Source of the DNA: Chloroflexi bacterium UBA5189 | GTDB taxonomy: Bacteria; Chloroflexota; Limnocylindria; Limnocylindrales; CSP1-4 | Length of the DNA stretch: 53,060 bases | Assembly (NCBI GenBank): GCA_002413045.1 | Contig: DHWF01000035.1 | Span: forward strand, 748 to 53,807 | Direction: 5' to 3' | Shown: positions 36,766-43,822 of the stretch, one piece after another | Numbering within the stretch: position 1 is the stretch's first letter | How the letters are laid out: each line of letters begins with the position of its first letter | Notes under the pieces: generated by a model | Database searches by the model: none | What the model saw: the letters and a program-made list of their open reading frames with translations, nothing else | Told to the model about the DNA's origin: nothing | Position numbers and translations under genes: made by a program

Positions 36766-36790
36766 GGTTACCCCCTCCCAGCCTTTAGAG
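36766..36790 (+). repeat. Element motif copy A, upstream of integrase
   Basis: GGTTACCC, 8 bases, CCTTTA (TTACCC 36768-36773, CCTTTA 36782-36787), 9 bases before the integrase ATG. It is one of four related copies in the element with constant 14-base spacing between the two blocks. Confidence 0.6.
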
Positions 36791-36795
36791 ATGAG

Positions 36796-37953
36796 ATGCC
36801 GACCATGCTCCGAGACCCGAAGCCGTATAAGCGGTGCCAGTCCTGCTCCCTGCGAGTGGCCCGAGGCGACCGGAGTTGCGCCCGCTGCGGGAGCACCAGC
36901 ATCGCCTGGGCCTACCGCATGGACACCAACGCGCCAGGCCAACCCCGCCACCCCGTCCACCGATCCGGGCTGGCCCAGAAGCAGGCGCTAACGGAGATCC
37001 GAGGGCACCTTGCGCGTCTAGCTGGTGGACGCCCGGAACCCAGCAAGATGACGACGGGCCAGTGGCTGGCGGAGTGGCTGCCATCGATCCAGGGCAAGGT
37101 CCGTGATGGAACGTGGGCGAACTACGAGGCGGTGGTCAAGCTGCACCTCATGCCGACGCTTGGCGCGATTCCGCTCGCGCAGCTGCGCGCGGCCCAGATC
37201 GAGACCCTCTACCTCCAACTCGCATTACGCCGAGCACCGAAGACAGTCCACAACATCCACCTGGTTCTCCGCTCAGCGCTCGAGGCGGCAGTACGGAACG
37301 AATTGATAGCCAGCAACCCGGCTGCCAGAGCCCACCGGATGTCGTCATCCCGACCACAAATGCAGACCTGGGACGCCGACCAGCTCCGCCGGTTCCTCGT
37401 GTCGGTCTCGGATGACCGCTTGTACGCCTTGTGGAGGCTCTATGCAATGACCGGGGCAAGGCGCGGTGAGATGCTGGGGCTGCGCTGGTCCGATATCGAC
37501 CTCGCTGGTGCGTTCATCAGCATCCAGCAGCAGCTGTCGCGGCAGGGCGCTCAGGGCGTGGTGATCAGCGAACCTAAGACCGCCCGCGGGCGACGGCGCA
37601 TTCCGATTGATGCTGCCACGGTCGCCGCTCTCCGCGCGCACAAGGCGAACCAGGTCGTGGTCGGCATCGATGGACTGGCATTCACACGGGAAGACGGCTC
37701 GCGGCTGGACCCCGATGTCGTGACAGCGGCGTTTCGGAAGGCATCACGTGCAGCCGGGCTGTCGGTGATCCGACTACACGACCTCCGGCACACCGCGGCC
37801 ACGCTGATGCTGCGGGCCGGAACGCATCCGAAAGTGGTCCAGGAACGATTGGGGCATGCTTCGATTGCGATGACTCTCGACTTGTATAGCCATGCGGTGC
37901 CATCCATGGCGGCAGAGGCAGCCGATCAGCTGGCCGCGCTGGTGGACGGGTGA
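36796..37953 (+). CDS. int: Tyrosine recombinase integrase
   Basis: 385 aa. It integrates and excises the element at tRNA-Arg. N-terminal zinc ribbon (C14-x2-C17 and C28-x2-C31) replaces the usual AP2-like arm-binding domain. The core-binding SAM-like domain is about 85-180 and the catalytic domain 190-375, with Arg222 (TGARRGE), Lys261, His328-x2-Arg331 (HDLRH), His354 (LGHAS) and nucleophile Tyr364. ATG 36805 is an alternative start. It lies directly inside attL, transcribed away from the tRNA, and its stop overlaps the next gene (GTGA). Confidence 0.95.
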   Translation: MPTMLRDPKPYKRCQSCSLRVARGDRSCARCGSTSIAWAYRMDTNAPGQPRHPVHRSGLAQKQALTEIRGHLARLAGGRPEPSKMTTGQWLAEWLPSIQGKVRDGTWANYEAVVKLHLMPTLGAIPLAQLRAAQIETLYLQLALRRAPKTVHNIHLVLRSALEAAVRNELIASNPAARAHRMSSSRPQMQTWDADQLRRFLVSVSDDRLYALWRLYAMTGARRGEMLGLRWSDIDLAGAFISIQQQLSRQGAQGVVISEPKTARGRRRIPIDAATVAALRAHKANQVVVGIDGLAFTREDGSRLDPDVVTAAFRKASRAAGLSVIRLHDLRHTAATLMLRAGTHPKVVQERLGHASIAMTLDLYSHAVPSMAAEAADQLAALVDG

Positions 37954-38993
37954 CCGAGGTGGATCCGGAGCAGGAGCGTCGTGCCTGGGAGGTCTTTGAG
38001 CGGCTCGGACTCGGTAAGAAGGACGGAGCCCTGAGCCCGGATCAAACCGAGGACTACTACGCAGTGTGGAAGGCTCTGCGGACCACGAAGCTCGAATGGG
38101 ACGAGGGCCGCAAGACCGCCCACGTCTGGGAATGGATCCGTGGACATCGGCAGTGGGTCAAGTCCCGTGATGTTCCTCGCAAGAGTCCCAATGCCTCGCC
38201 ACCTAGCGACGCGTTCGAGCAGGCCAACGGCGAGGAAGACCTCCGTGCTGCCCAGATCGCTAATGCCCAGCCTCGAGACGTCCTGCTAGACGCCCTGATC
38301 GGGACTGACGATGGTGAGCGGTCGCGGCACGAGGATGTGCCATCGGCCCTTCCACCGGAGACCGCGCAGAGGACTCGCCCGAATAGTTGGCATGGCCAGC
38401 CCAAGCATTGGGAAGAGCCCGACGAGGAGGCGCTCCTGGGGGGTGCTCGCGTCTCAGGGATGCAGGTGATCCTTGACGAATTCGGAAACCCCATGACGCT
38501 GCCCAAGGTTGTTGGGGAAGATGGTGTGCTCCGCTGGGATTACGGAGCCGCGCCCCAGTCGGCGTCGTCCGTCTGTGGTATATGTGGCGACACCCACTTC
38601 GACGTGGAGTTCCCGGCCCCGGCGACTGAGCGGGTGTGGCACGAGGCGACGCCCAATCTCCCCGACATTCCGTTGGTGCCGAGAGGGAGATGGATTCCGG
38701 CGACGGAGACGGAGCCTGGACACTGGGAGGGATACACCTGGGAAGAGCCCATCGGGGCGATGATCGATTGGGCGGTGCAGGCATATCCCGGTCCCACTGC
38801 GCCCAAGGACCCGAACCGTCTGACGAACGCCGAGATCGAGGTCATCCGCATGCGGGATGAACAGGGTCTGTCTTGGCCGGAAATCGCCCGGCGGCGTCCT
38901 GAACCCGATGGGCGGCTCCAAAGCAAGCAGAACCAGATGTTCATCTACCGCCGCGGTAAGGCCAAGCAAGCCCGGCAGGACCCACCCGCCTAG
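37950..38993 (+). CDS. Element protein of unknown function with CxxC and C-terminal HTH-like region
   Basis: 347 aa from GTG 37950, coupled to the integrase. The N-terminal helical region is highly charged. A CGIC pair sits near residue 210 (SVCGICGDTHFDVEF), perhaps half of a zinc site. The C-terminal stretch LTNAEIEVIRMRDEQGLSWPEIARR looks like a sigma-region-4 or resolvase-type helix-turn-helix, followed by a basic tail. It is probably DNA-binding, possibly a directionality or regulatory partner of the integrase; this is a guess from position. Confidence 0.75.
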   Translation: MTEVDPEQERRAWEVFERLGLGKKDGALSPDQTEDYYAVWKALRTTKLEWDEGRKTAHVWEWIRGHRQWVKSRDVPRKSPNASPPSDAFEQANGEEDLRAAQIANAQPRDVLLDALIGTDDGERSRHEDVPSALPPETAQRTRPNSWHGQPKHWEEPDEEALLGGARVSGMQVILDEFGNPMTLPKVVGEDGVLRWDYGAAPQSASSVCGICGDTHFDVEFPAPATERVWHEATPNLPDIPLVPRGRWIPATETEPGHWEGYTWEEPIGAMIDWAVQAYPGPTAPKDPNRLTNAEIEVIRMRDEQGLSWPEIARRRPEPDGRLQSKQNQMFIYRRGKAKQARQDPPA

Positions 38994-38997
38994 GCTG

Positions 38998-39022
38998 GAT
39001 TACCCCCTTGGATCCTTTACGG
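38998..39022 (+). repeat. Element motif copy B, upstream of excisionase-like gene
   Basis: GATTACCC, 8 bases, CCTTTACGGGTAT (TTACCC 39000-39005, CCTTTA 39014-39019), ending about 20 bases before the GTG at 39040. Its closest match is copy C near 43798. Confidence 0.65.
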
Positions 39023-39039
39023 GTATATGGATCCAAGAA

Positions 39040-39225
39040 GTGAGAGCCCCGGCCAGCCAGACCCCCCCACCGTTCCTGACCGTCCAGGAGGTAGCCACCT
39101 ACCTGCGTATTGGTCGGAACCAGTGCTATGCAGCAATCGCCCGCGGGGAAATCCCGGCGATCCGCGTGGGTCGGTCGGTGCGCGTCCCGCGAGCGGCGTT
39201 GCTGCGGCTGGCGGGCGTGGAATGA
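39040..39225 (+). CDS. xis: Excisionase-like HTH protein
   Basis: 61 aa. A single MerR/Xis-type winged helix: PFLTVQEVATYLRIGRNQCYAAIARGEIPAIRVGRSVRVPRAALLR matches the HTH_17 (excisionase family) pattern of L-T-V-x-E-x-A-x-x-L, then I-P-x-x-R-x-G-R-x-x-R-V-P. It likely acts as recombination directionality factor for the integrase and/or as a regulator. The frame is open far upstream; GTG 39040 is the first start that fits the domain. It overlaps the next small gene by ATGA. Confidence 0.85.
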   Translation: MRAPASQTPPPFLTVQEVATYLRIGRNQCYAAIARGEIPAIRVGRSVRVPRAALLRLAGVE

Positions 39226-39386
39226 ACATGACGTCGGGAGAGGGTCCGCGCGCCACCCCCCGACCGGCAGGCGTGGCATCTCCCCCTGCCGGTTCGGGGA
39301 CCAATCCTGCGGAGCCGGAGCCTGTAAGTCTTGGCCGGGCTCCGGCACCGCCCAGCACCCCAATCGGCCAGGGAGCTCAGCGATGA
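39222..39386 (+). CDS. Small Pro/Ala/Gly-rich protein, 54 aa
   Basis: 54 aa starting ATG 39222, overlapping the excisionase stop, and ending TGA 39386, overlapping the next ATG (39383). The double ATGA coupling is the main reason to call it. Composition is low-complexity (Pro, Ala, Gly, Ser) with no helix or motif; it may serve mainly as a translational bridge. Confidence 0.45.
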   Translation: MNMTSGEGPRATPRPAGVASPPAGSGTNPAEPEPVSLGRAPAPPSTPIGQGAQR

Positions 39387-40243
39387 GCTCTTACGACGCC
39401 GCGGTCGTTGACACCGCGATGCTCGAGCACCCCGACCTTATCCGGCTCTCCAGGGGTGTCCGGCTGATGTACCTCGAGGCGCTGGTCTGGTCGAAGCTCC
39501 ACCGGACCGATGGCCAAATCCCCAAGCACATGCTTCGCCGCATCAGCGACGAGGCCGACGTCGAGTCCGCTGCTCGGTCACTGGTCGAGGTCCAGCGCTG
39601 GGAGGACGACGGCGACGAGTGGTCGATTGTGGATTACCTGACCACGCAGATGTCGGCTGCTCGAGTGGCCAGACGTCAGGAAACCGCCAGGGTCCGGTTC
39701 GATCGCTGGAGCGCCGGTTCGTCCAACGACGTTGCCAACGACGTTGCCAACGATTCTGCCCGCCCTGCCCCGCCCCGCCCCAAAAGGGCTGGGGGAGGAG
39801 GAGCAGGCGGTGGGAGCCGCGGCCGGGCGGAGCCCGGCGCTCCCACGCCCGGTCGACCAGGCGACATCCCACCCCTCGATGGTCCAGACAACGCCACGCC
39901 CTGCTCGCGCTGTGGGGTGATGCTCGATACCGACGAGATGGAGTGGCCAAGCCAGAGTGACCGTGATCTCGACAAGCCTTTCTGCCCCACCTGCCTGCGC
40001 TACGCCAAGGAGCACGGGCGAATCGGTGGCAACCACGACGACGGCATCTGCCTAGCGCTGAAGAAGAACGGCGAGCCGTGCAGCGTCCGAGTCGCGACGG
40101 CCGAGGACTTCAACCCGTGGTGTTCGCTCTACCACGGTGCCGCCAGCAAGCGCGGCATCAATCCGCAGATTGGCCAGCCCTACCTCAATAAGCATCGCGC
40201 CGAGGTCCAAGCCGAATGGGCGGCGGCGGAGGCAAACGGATGA
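39383..40243 (+). CDS. Putative replication-initiation/replisome-organiser-like protein
   Basis: 286 aa. The N-terminal ~110 residues (LSRGVRLMYLEALVWSKLHRTDG, then IPKHMLRRISDE and WEDDGDEWSIVDYL) resemble the winged-helix domain of phage replisome organisers. A low-complexity Gly/Pro/Arg linker (about 125-175) leads to a C-terminal domain with CSRC and CPTC zinc pairs and further Cys/His. GGGAG is 8 bases before ATG 39383. Replication role is by resemblance only. Confidence 0.6.
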   Translation: MSSYDAAVVDTAMLEHPDLIRLSRGVRLMYLEALVWSKLHRTDGQIPKHMLRRISDEADVESAARSLVEVQRWEDDGDEWSIVDYLTTQMSAARVARRQETARVRFDRWSAGSSNDVANDVANDSARPAPPRPKRAGGGGAGGGSRGRAEPGAPTPGRPGDIPPLDGPDNATPCSRCGVMLDTDEMEWPSQSDRDLDKPFCPTCLRYAKEHGRIGGNHDDGICLALKKNGEPCSVRVATAEDFNPWCSLYHGAASKRGINPQIGQPYLNKHRAEVQAEWAAAEANG

Positions 40244-40686
40244 CCCGGCTCATGATCGATTCCTACATCGGCGGTGCGGACGGAATCACCCCTGAGGTGG
40301 CAGCAGTCCGGGGTGGTGGTCCCCCACGACGCCCCGAGCCGGATCGCGGACTGCGTCGGTCCTCCCTGGCTCCGGTGTGCGAGTGTGGCCACGACCTCGC
40401 GGCCCACCGTCGTGGCCGACGTTCGCTGCCGCCCTGTCGTGGCTGCTCCGGTTGCAGGGGTTGGTGGGTAGCGGTATCTGAACGCTCGGCGCCCGACAAC
40501 GGGCGACGTGGGGCAACGACGGGGCTTCCCGCCGACACGACGGGGGACTCCATGGCCGGCTCCCGCCGAATCGACTCCCTCCCGGAGGCGCCTCGACATT
40601 CAAGCCCGTGCGGGTTTGGTTGCCCGAGCCGCACGACCGCAAGCACGATAGTTGCACGCGCAACAATAGGAGATGCACGTGAGTAG
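40240..40686 (+). CDS. Small basic protein with Cys cluster
   Basis: 148 aa, overlapping the preceding stop (ATGA at 40240). The central part CECGHDLAAHRRGRRSLPPC followed by CRGCSGC suggests a zinc-binding module; flanks are Arg- and Gly-rich. No family recognised. Low complexity and a biased composition leave some doubt that the whole frame is coding. Confidence 0.5.
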   Translation: MTRLMIDSYIGGADGITPEVAAVRGGGPPRRPEPDRGLRRSSLAPVCECGHDLAAHRRGRRSLPPCRGCSGCRGWWVAVSERSAPDNGRRGATTGLPADTTGDSMAGSRRIDSLPEAPRHSSPCGFGCPSRTTASTIVARATIGDARE

Positions 40687-41170
40687 AGCCAACTGCCTCA
40701 CCTGTTCCCATCCGTCCGTTGCCAGCATCGACGTCGCGCTCCAGCGCGTCGGCAACATCGCCGCCGTGGCTCGGCTGTACGGGCTCGGCAGGATGTCCGT
40801 GGCCCGTCACCGGGAGAACCACGTCCGCATCCAGCCCCAACGCCCTTTCCTGGCCATCCAAGCCCACGTGACCGCCACGTCGGGGCTCTCGAAGGCCTAC
40901 GACCGGGGCATCACACCGGAGCAGCTGGTCGCTGAAGGCACCGAACCGGACCTGGTCGAACTCACGGCCGGGGTGATCGACACCCGTGACCTCGAGTTCG
41001 CGGACTGGCTGGGCGAGTTCCTGGCCGCGGAGGATCCCGCGGTGAAGGAGCGCTTCATCGCCTCAGCGGAGGCGAGCGGGATGGTCAGGGCCGACGACTA
41101 CCAGCTTCCGGACGGCACGTGGGCACTCCGAACGAAGCCCCGGATGGCCGGAGCCGTGACGCCTTCATGA
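40679..41170 (+). CDS. Phage-type small DNA-binding protein (Cys pair plus HTH)
   Basis: 163 aa from GTG 40679, 7 bases after AGGAG; ATG 40673 overlaps that site and is less likely. The N-terminus has NCLTC-HPSVASID followed by a helix-turn-helix-like stretch (NIAAVARLYGLGRMSVARHRENH) typical of small phage or ICE proteins. The C-terminal half is acidic and helical. Its function is unknown; terminase-small-subunit-like or regulatory roles are possible. Confidence 0.65.
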   Translation: MSRANCLTCSHPSVASIDVALQRVGNIAAVARLYGLGRMSVARHRENHVRIQPQRPFLAIQAHVTATSGLSKAYDRGITPEQLVAEGTEPDLVELTAGVIDTRDLEFADWLGEFLAAEDPAVKERFIASAEASGMVRADDYQLPDGTWALRTKPRMAGAVTPS

Positions 41171-41217
41171 TCGACTGAGCCGGAGTCACAAACGCCCGAC
41201 CTCTGGGTCCTTCGGTA

Positions 41218-41231
41218 TTCCGCATGCGGAA
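41218..41231 (+). promoter_or_regulatory. 14-bp palindrome TTCCGCATGCGGAA (operator candidate)
   Basis: A perfect inverted repeat about 50 bp upstream of the promoter of the winged-helix/nuclease operon. A near-identical half-site pair, TTCCGC-GCGGAA, occurs before the methyltransferase gene. Confidence 0.5.
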
Positions 41232-41279
41232 CGCCTGTTCGGTCTTGCGGCACATCACGCACGATGTTGGTAACCTCTC

Positions 41280-41309
41280 TTGACGAGCCGCACACCAACT
41301 CCCTAAGAT
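41280..41309 (+). promoter_or_regulatory. Promoter of the winged-helix/nuclease operon
   Basis: TTGACG (41280-41285), 18-bp spacer, TAAGAT (41304-41309). The predicted start is near 41316, about 17 bases before the GTG at 41333. Confidence 0.6.
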
Positions 41310-41332
41310 GATGTCCTTACTCAGGATGGCTC

Positions 41333-41674
41333 GTGCAGCGGAAGGACCGGCGATCGACAGTGGATGACTCAGAAGAGGTTCAACTCCTTCGGGAGATCCG
41401 TGACCTCCTGCGCCCAATCGCTCACCATCATCGTGGCGAGTACGAGGAGTGGCAGGCTGAAGAGCTCAGCAAGCTCTTGGTCGAGGTCAAGGCGGTGGTG
41501 GATGCGTCCCCGACTCGACGAAAGGCGTGGACCCTCGCCGATGGGTCGCGGACCAAGCAGCAGATAAGCAAGCAGTCGAGCCTGGATCAAGGCTCGACCA
41601 GCAGGTTCTTCAAGCGGCTCGGTGCTCTGGGCGCGGTCGAAGGCGAACTGCCTAAGCGCACGATGGAGGTGTAG
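41333..41674 (+). CDS. Winged-helix protein 1 of the wHTH/nuclease operon
   Basis: 113 aa from GTG 41333. The N-terminal helix (EEVQLLREIRDLLRPI) leads to a winged helix: SPTRRKAWTLADGSRTKQQISKQSSLDQGSTSRFFKRLGALGAVEG. It shares this two-part plan and several positions with the proteins at 41674, 42018 and 43100. It is probably a DNA-binding or adaptor subunit. Its stop (TAG) overlaps the next GTG by one base. Confidence 0.75.
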   Translation: MQRKDRRSTVDDSEEVQLLREIRDLLRPIAHHHRGEYEEWQAEELSKLLVEVKAVVDASPTRRKAWTLADGSRTKQQISKQSSLDQGSTSRFFKRLGALGAVEGELPKRTMEV

Positions 41675-42021
41675 TGGTGGCCGAGAACGAGTCGGAGCAG
41701 ATCCTCCTCCTGCGCCAGATCGTCAAGTGGAGTCGCGAGGCGGCACTCCCAGCGGTTAGGGCGCGAGTGGTTAGCCTGCTCGACACCGACGCCAAGAGGC
41801 GTGTTTACCAAGCGATCGCCGAAGGCAATGTCACCGTCCGGGGGCTGGAGAACGTCGCGGGGGTCAGCCGCGTGACTGCGCAGAACCTGGTGACCGAATG
41901 GGAGGCTGCCGGCATCGTCGAAGCGGGAAGCAATCCGCCCAAAGCGATCTTCACGCTCGCTGAACTCGGGATCGTTGCCCCGGCTCCGAAGTCCACCTCC
42001 GCGAGGGGTGCGAAAGCATGA
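41674..42021 (+). CDS. Winged-helix protein 2 of the wHTH/nuclease operon
   Basis: 115 aa from GTG 41674 (GTG 41677 also possible). The N-terminal helix EQILLLRQIVKWSREA is followed by TDAKRRVYQAIAEGNVTVRGLENVAGVSRVTAQNLVTEWEAAGIVEAG, a clear winged helix that aligns with proteins 1 and 4. It has an Ala/Pro-rich tail. It overlaps the next gene by ATGA. Confidence 0.75.
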   Translation: MVAENESEQILLLRQIVKWSREAALPAVRARVVSLLDTDAKRRVYQAIAEGNVTVRGLENVAGVSRVTAQNLVTEWEAAGIVEAGSNPPKAIFTLAELGIVAPAPKSTSARGAKA

Positions 42022-42410
42022 GCGATAGCCACACCCAGGGTCGGCTACAGGAGATTGAGCGTCACGTCCGCAGCCTGGATGGGACGGTCAAAGTCCTCGC
42101 GGCCGTCGACCGTCCCGCGGTCCGGGAGGGGATCGAAGCCACCTTCTCCGACCCGCGGATGGTCATCATCCTGCGCGGTGTCCAACGGGGCCTCACACAG
42201 CAGAAGATCGCCGACGAACTGAAGGCACGCGGTTTCACACGCGCCCAGCAGGGGTTCGTCTCGACGGCACTGGCGCAGCTTCATGATCGCGGCTTCGTCG
42301 ACCGCGCACCGAAAGGCGGGTACAGCGCGGTCGAGGGGTGGGAGGCATTCGGCCTCGACAGGATCCTTCGGAAGACCCTGAAGGCTAACAAGGTCGATGA
42401 CCTCGCCTGA
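42018..42410 (+). CDS. Winged-helix protein 3 of the wHTH/nuclease operon
   Basis: 130 aa. The N-terminal amphipathic helix (RLQEIERHVRSLDGTVKVL) is followed by SDPRMVIILRGVQRGLTQQKIADELKARG and ALAQLHDRGFVDRAP, a winged helix slightly longer than its neighbours, with a C-terminal helical tail (LDRILRKTLKANK). It overlaps the nuclease gene by 14 bases. Confidence 0.75.
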   Translation: MSDSHTQGRLQEIERHVRSLDGTVKVLAAVDRPAVREGIEATFSDPRMVIILRGVQRGLTQQKIADELKARGFTRAQQGFVSTALAQLHDRGFVDRAPKGGYSAVEGWEAFGLDRILRKTLKANKVDDLA

Positions 42411-43110
42411 CCCTCAAGCCGGACTCATGGAAGCTCTGAACGATGCGGGCGAGGAGTATGGAGTCCACATCGCAGTGGGTGACCGCGTCGCGCTCGCCCG
42501 CGCCCTGGCTGTCGTCCCGGTTGGCACCCTGACGGCAACCCAAGTGGCTGCCGCATTGGCGACGCGGCGACTGCGTCCACCGCCGGCCGGGTACGCCGCC
42601 GCTGTGGTTGCCAAGGCCAAGTCGTTCGGGACAGCCGACACGCTTCAGGACGTGCTCTTGGCCTACCGGCAGCATGCGATTGACGCCCTCAGCGCCGAGT
42701 TCGGGGGCAAGACGAGGGGACGCGAAGAGTCGCTCAGGAACAACCTGCGCACGTACCTCACGTCCCACGCGCATGTTGAGGCCCGGACCGGCCGGGGCCA
42801 GACGGACATCTACATCCAGGAGTTGGATGCCCTCATTGAGGTGAAGGTGTGGACGGACAGGTCTACGTACGACGGGGGCGTCGAGGAACTGGCACGCTAC
42901 ATCCACACGTCGCGACCCGCGGTGGCCTTCATGGTGGTCTTCGGCGACCGGGTCCCCCTGCCGGCCATCGCTGCCAGTCATCGAGAGCCCATCGCTGAGA
43001 TCCTGGGACTCGAGGGTCTACAGGTCCCCGTGATCGTTGTGCCATTCGAGGTGGACGCGCCGAGCAAGGCGCTCCGTAGGGGGAGGTCAAGGAGTCGGAG
43101 TGGACGGTGA
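42397..43110 (+). CDS. PD-(D/E)XK-type nuclease protein
   Basis: 237 aa. The N-terminal ~100 residues are helical. The nuclease core reads REESLRNNLRTYL (Glu110/111), then GRGQTDIYI (Asp137) and DALIEVKVW (Glu148-x-Lys150): the E...D...E-x-K arrangement of PD-(D/E)XK enzymes with the GQxDI variant seen in several defence nucleases. A following alpha/beta part (AVAFMVVFGDRVPLP) fits the rest of the fold. It is encoded in the middle of four winged-helix genes, overlapping both neighbours, which suggests they act as one system. Confidence 0.72.
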   Translation: MTSPDPQAGLMEALNDAGEEYGVHIAVGDRVALARALAVVPVGTLTATQVAAALATRRLRPPPAGYAAAVVAKAKSFGTADTLQDVLLAYRQHAIDALSAEFGGKTRGREESLRNNLRTYLTSHAHVEARTGRGQTDIYIQELDALIEVKVWTDRSTYDGGVEELARYIHTSRPAVAFMVVFGDRVPLPAIAASHREPIAEILGLEGLQVPVIVVPFEVDAPSKALRRGRSRSRSGR

Positions 43111-43447
43111 CGAATCCCTGCGGTTGCTGCGCTCGATCGATCGGCGCCTCGCGCTCCTGACCGCCTCGCAGGCGGTCGACCTTCGGCAGCGCCTCGTCGC
43201 TGAACTCCTGCGCACGGATGCACGGGTTGCCATGTGGGACGCCATCGATGGTCGGCGCGGCAGCCCCGAGATAGCGCGAACAGCACGCGCCAGCGAACGT
43301 GCGGCACAAATGTTCGTGAAGGAGATGCTAGACGCCGGGCTAGTCGGCACCGTCGGGGGTGCGCCGGGGCGCGGGGTCCTGGTCGAGAAGGACGACGACG
43401 CCATCGTGGGCTGGTACATCCGGCAGATGCGCGGCGGAGCCGGCTAG
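43100..43447 (+). CDS. Winged-helix protein 4 of the wHTH/nuclease operon
   Basis: 115 aa from GTG 43100 with GGAG 5 bases upstream, overlapping the nuclease end by 11 bases. The N-terminal helix ESLRLLRSIDRRLALL precedes RTDARVAMWDAIDGRRGSPEIARTARASERAAQMFVKEMLDAGLV, the same pattern as proteins 1 and 2 (T-D-x-R, then W/Y-x-A-I-x-G, then F/L-V-x-E-x-x-x-A-G). It closes the operon. Confidence 0.75.
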   Translation: MDGDESLRLLRSIDRRLALLTASQAVDLRQRLVAELLRTDARVAMWDAIDGRRGSPEIARTARASERAAQMFVKEMLDAGLVGTVGGAPGRGVLVEKDDDAIVGWYIRQMRGGAG

Positions 43448-43476
43448 CTTATAGGAGCCTCGCCCGCGTCCCCGGC

Positions 43477-43638
43477 TTGTGGACGGTCGGCCTGGTGCTT
43501 GCGGCTCTCGCGGCGCTGCGGGCGGCGGTTGTGGCCGCGGGTCCCCCATGCCCGCCCGTTTCCCATACTACGCAGGAGCACCCGAGGTGGCGGGACGCAT
43601 CGCCCGCCGCTCGGCTGGAGGTTCCGCCCGGAACGTGA
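43477..43638 (+). CDS. Doubtful small membrane ORF in the 43448-43822 gap
   Basis: 53 aa from TTG 43477: one hydrophobic helix (VGLVLAALAALRAAVVAAG), then a tail PRWRDASPAARLEV that repeats the N-terminus of the next gene (QRWRDASLAALRLEV). AGGAG lies 20 bases upstream, too far for an ideal site. It could be a small membrane protein or a decayed duplicate of the following gene's start. The rest of the 375-base gap shows no convincing gene. Confidence 0.3.
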   Translation: MWTVGLVLAALAALRAAVVAAGPPCPPVSHTTQEHPRWRDASPAARLEVPPGT

Positions 43639-43795
43639 TCGCCGGCGACGGCCCAGAGTGGGCTGGGTCGGGCAGGCCCGAGGATCGACCCTACGGGCGC
43701 GGAGCGGAGGCCGCTGATGCGGCTAGTGGGCGCCGCCGACTCCGGCTTGCACGGCTGGTGGAGCCCATGGGTCGCGCGATTCGCCTGTGGGATTG

Positions 43796-43820
43796 GATTA
43801 CCCATCGGGGTCCTTTACGG
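43796..43820 (+). repeat. Element motif copy C
   Basis: GATTACCC, 8 bases, CCTTTACGGATAT (TTACCC 43798-43803, CCTTTA 43812-43817), immediately before ATG 43823. Nearly identical to copy B. Confidence 0.65.
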
Positions 43821-43822
43821 AT

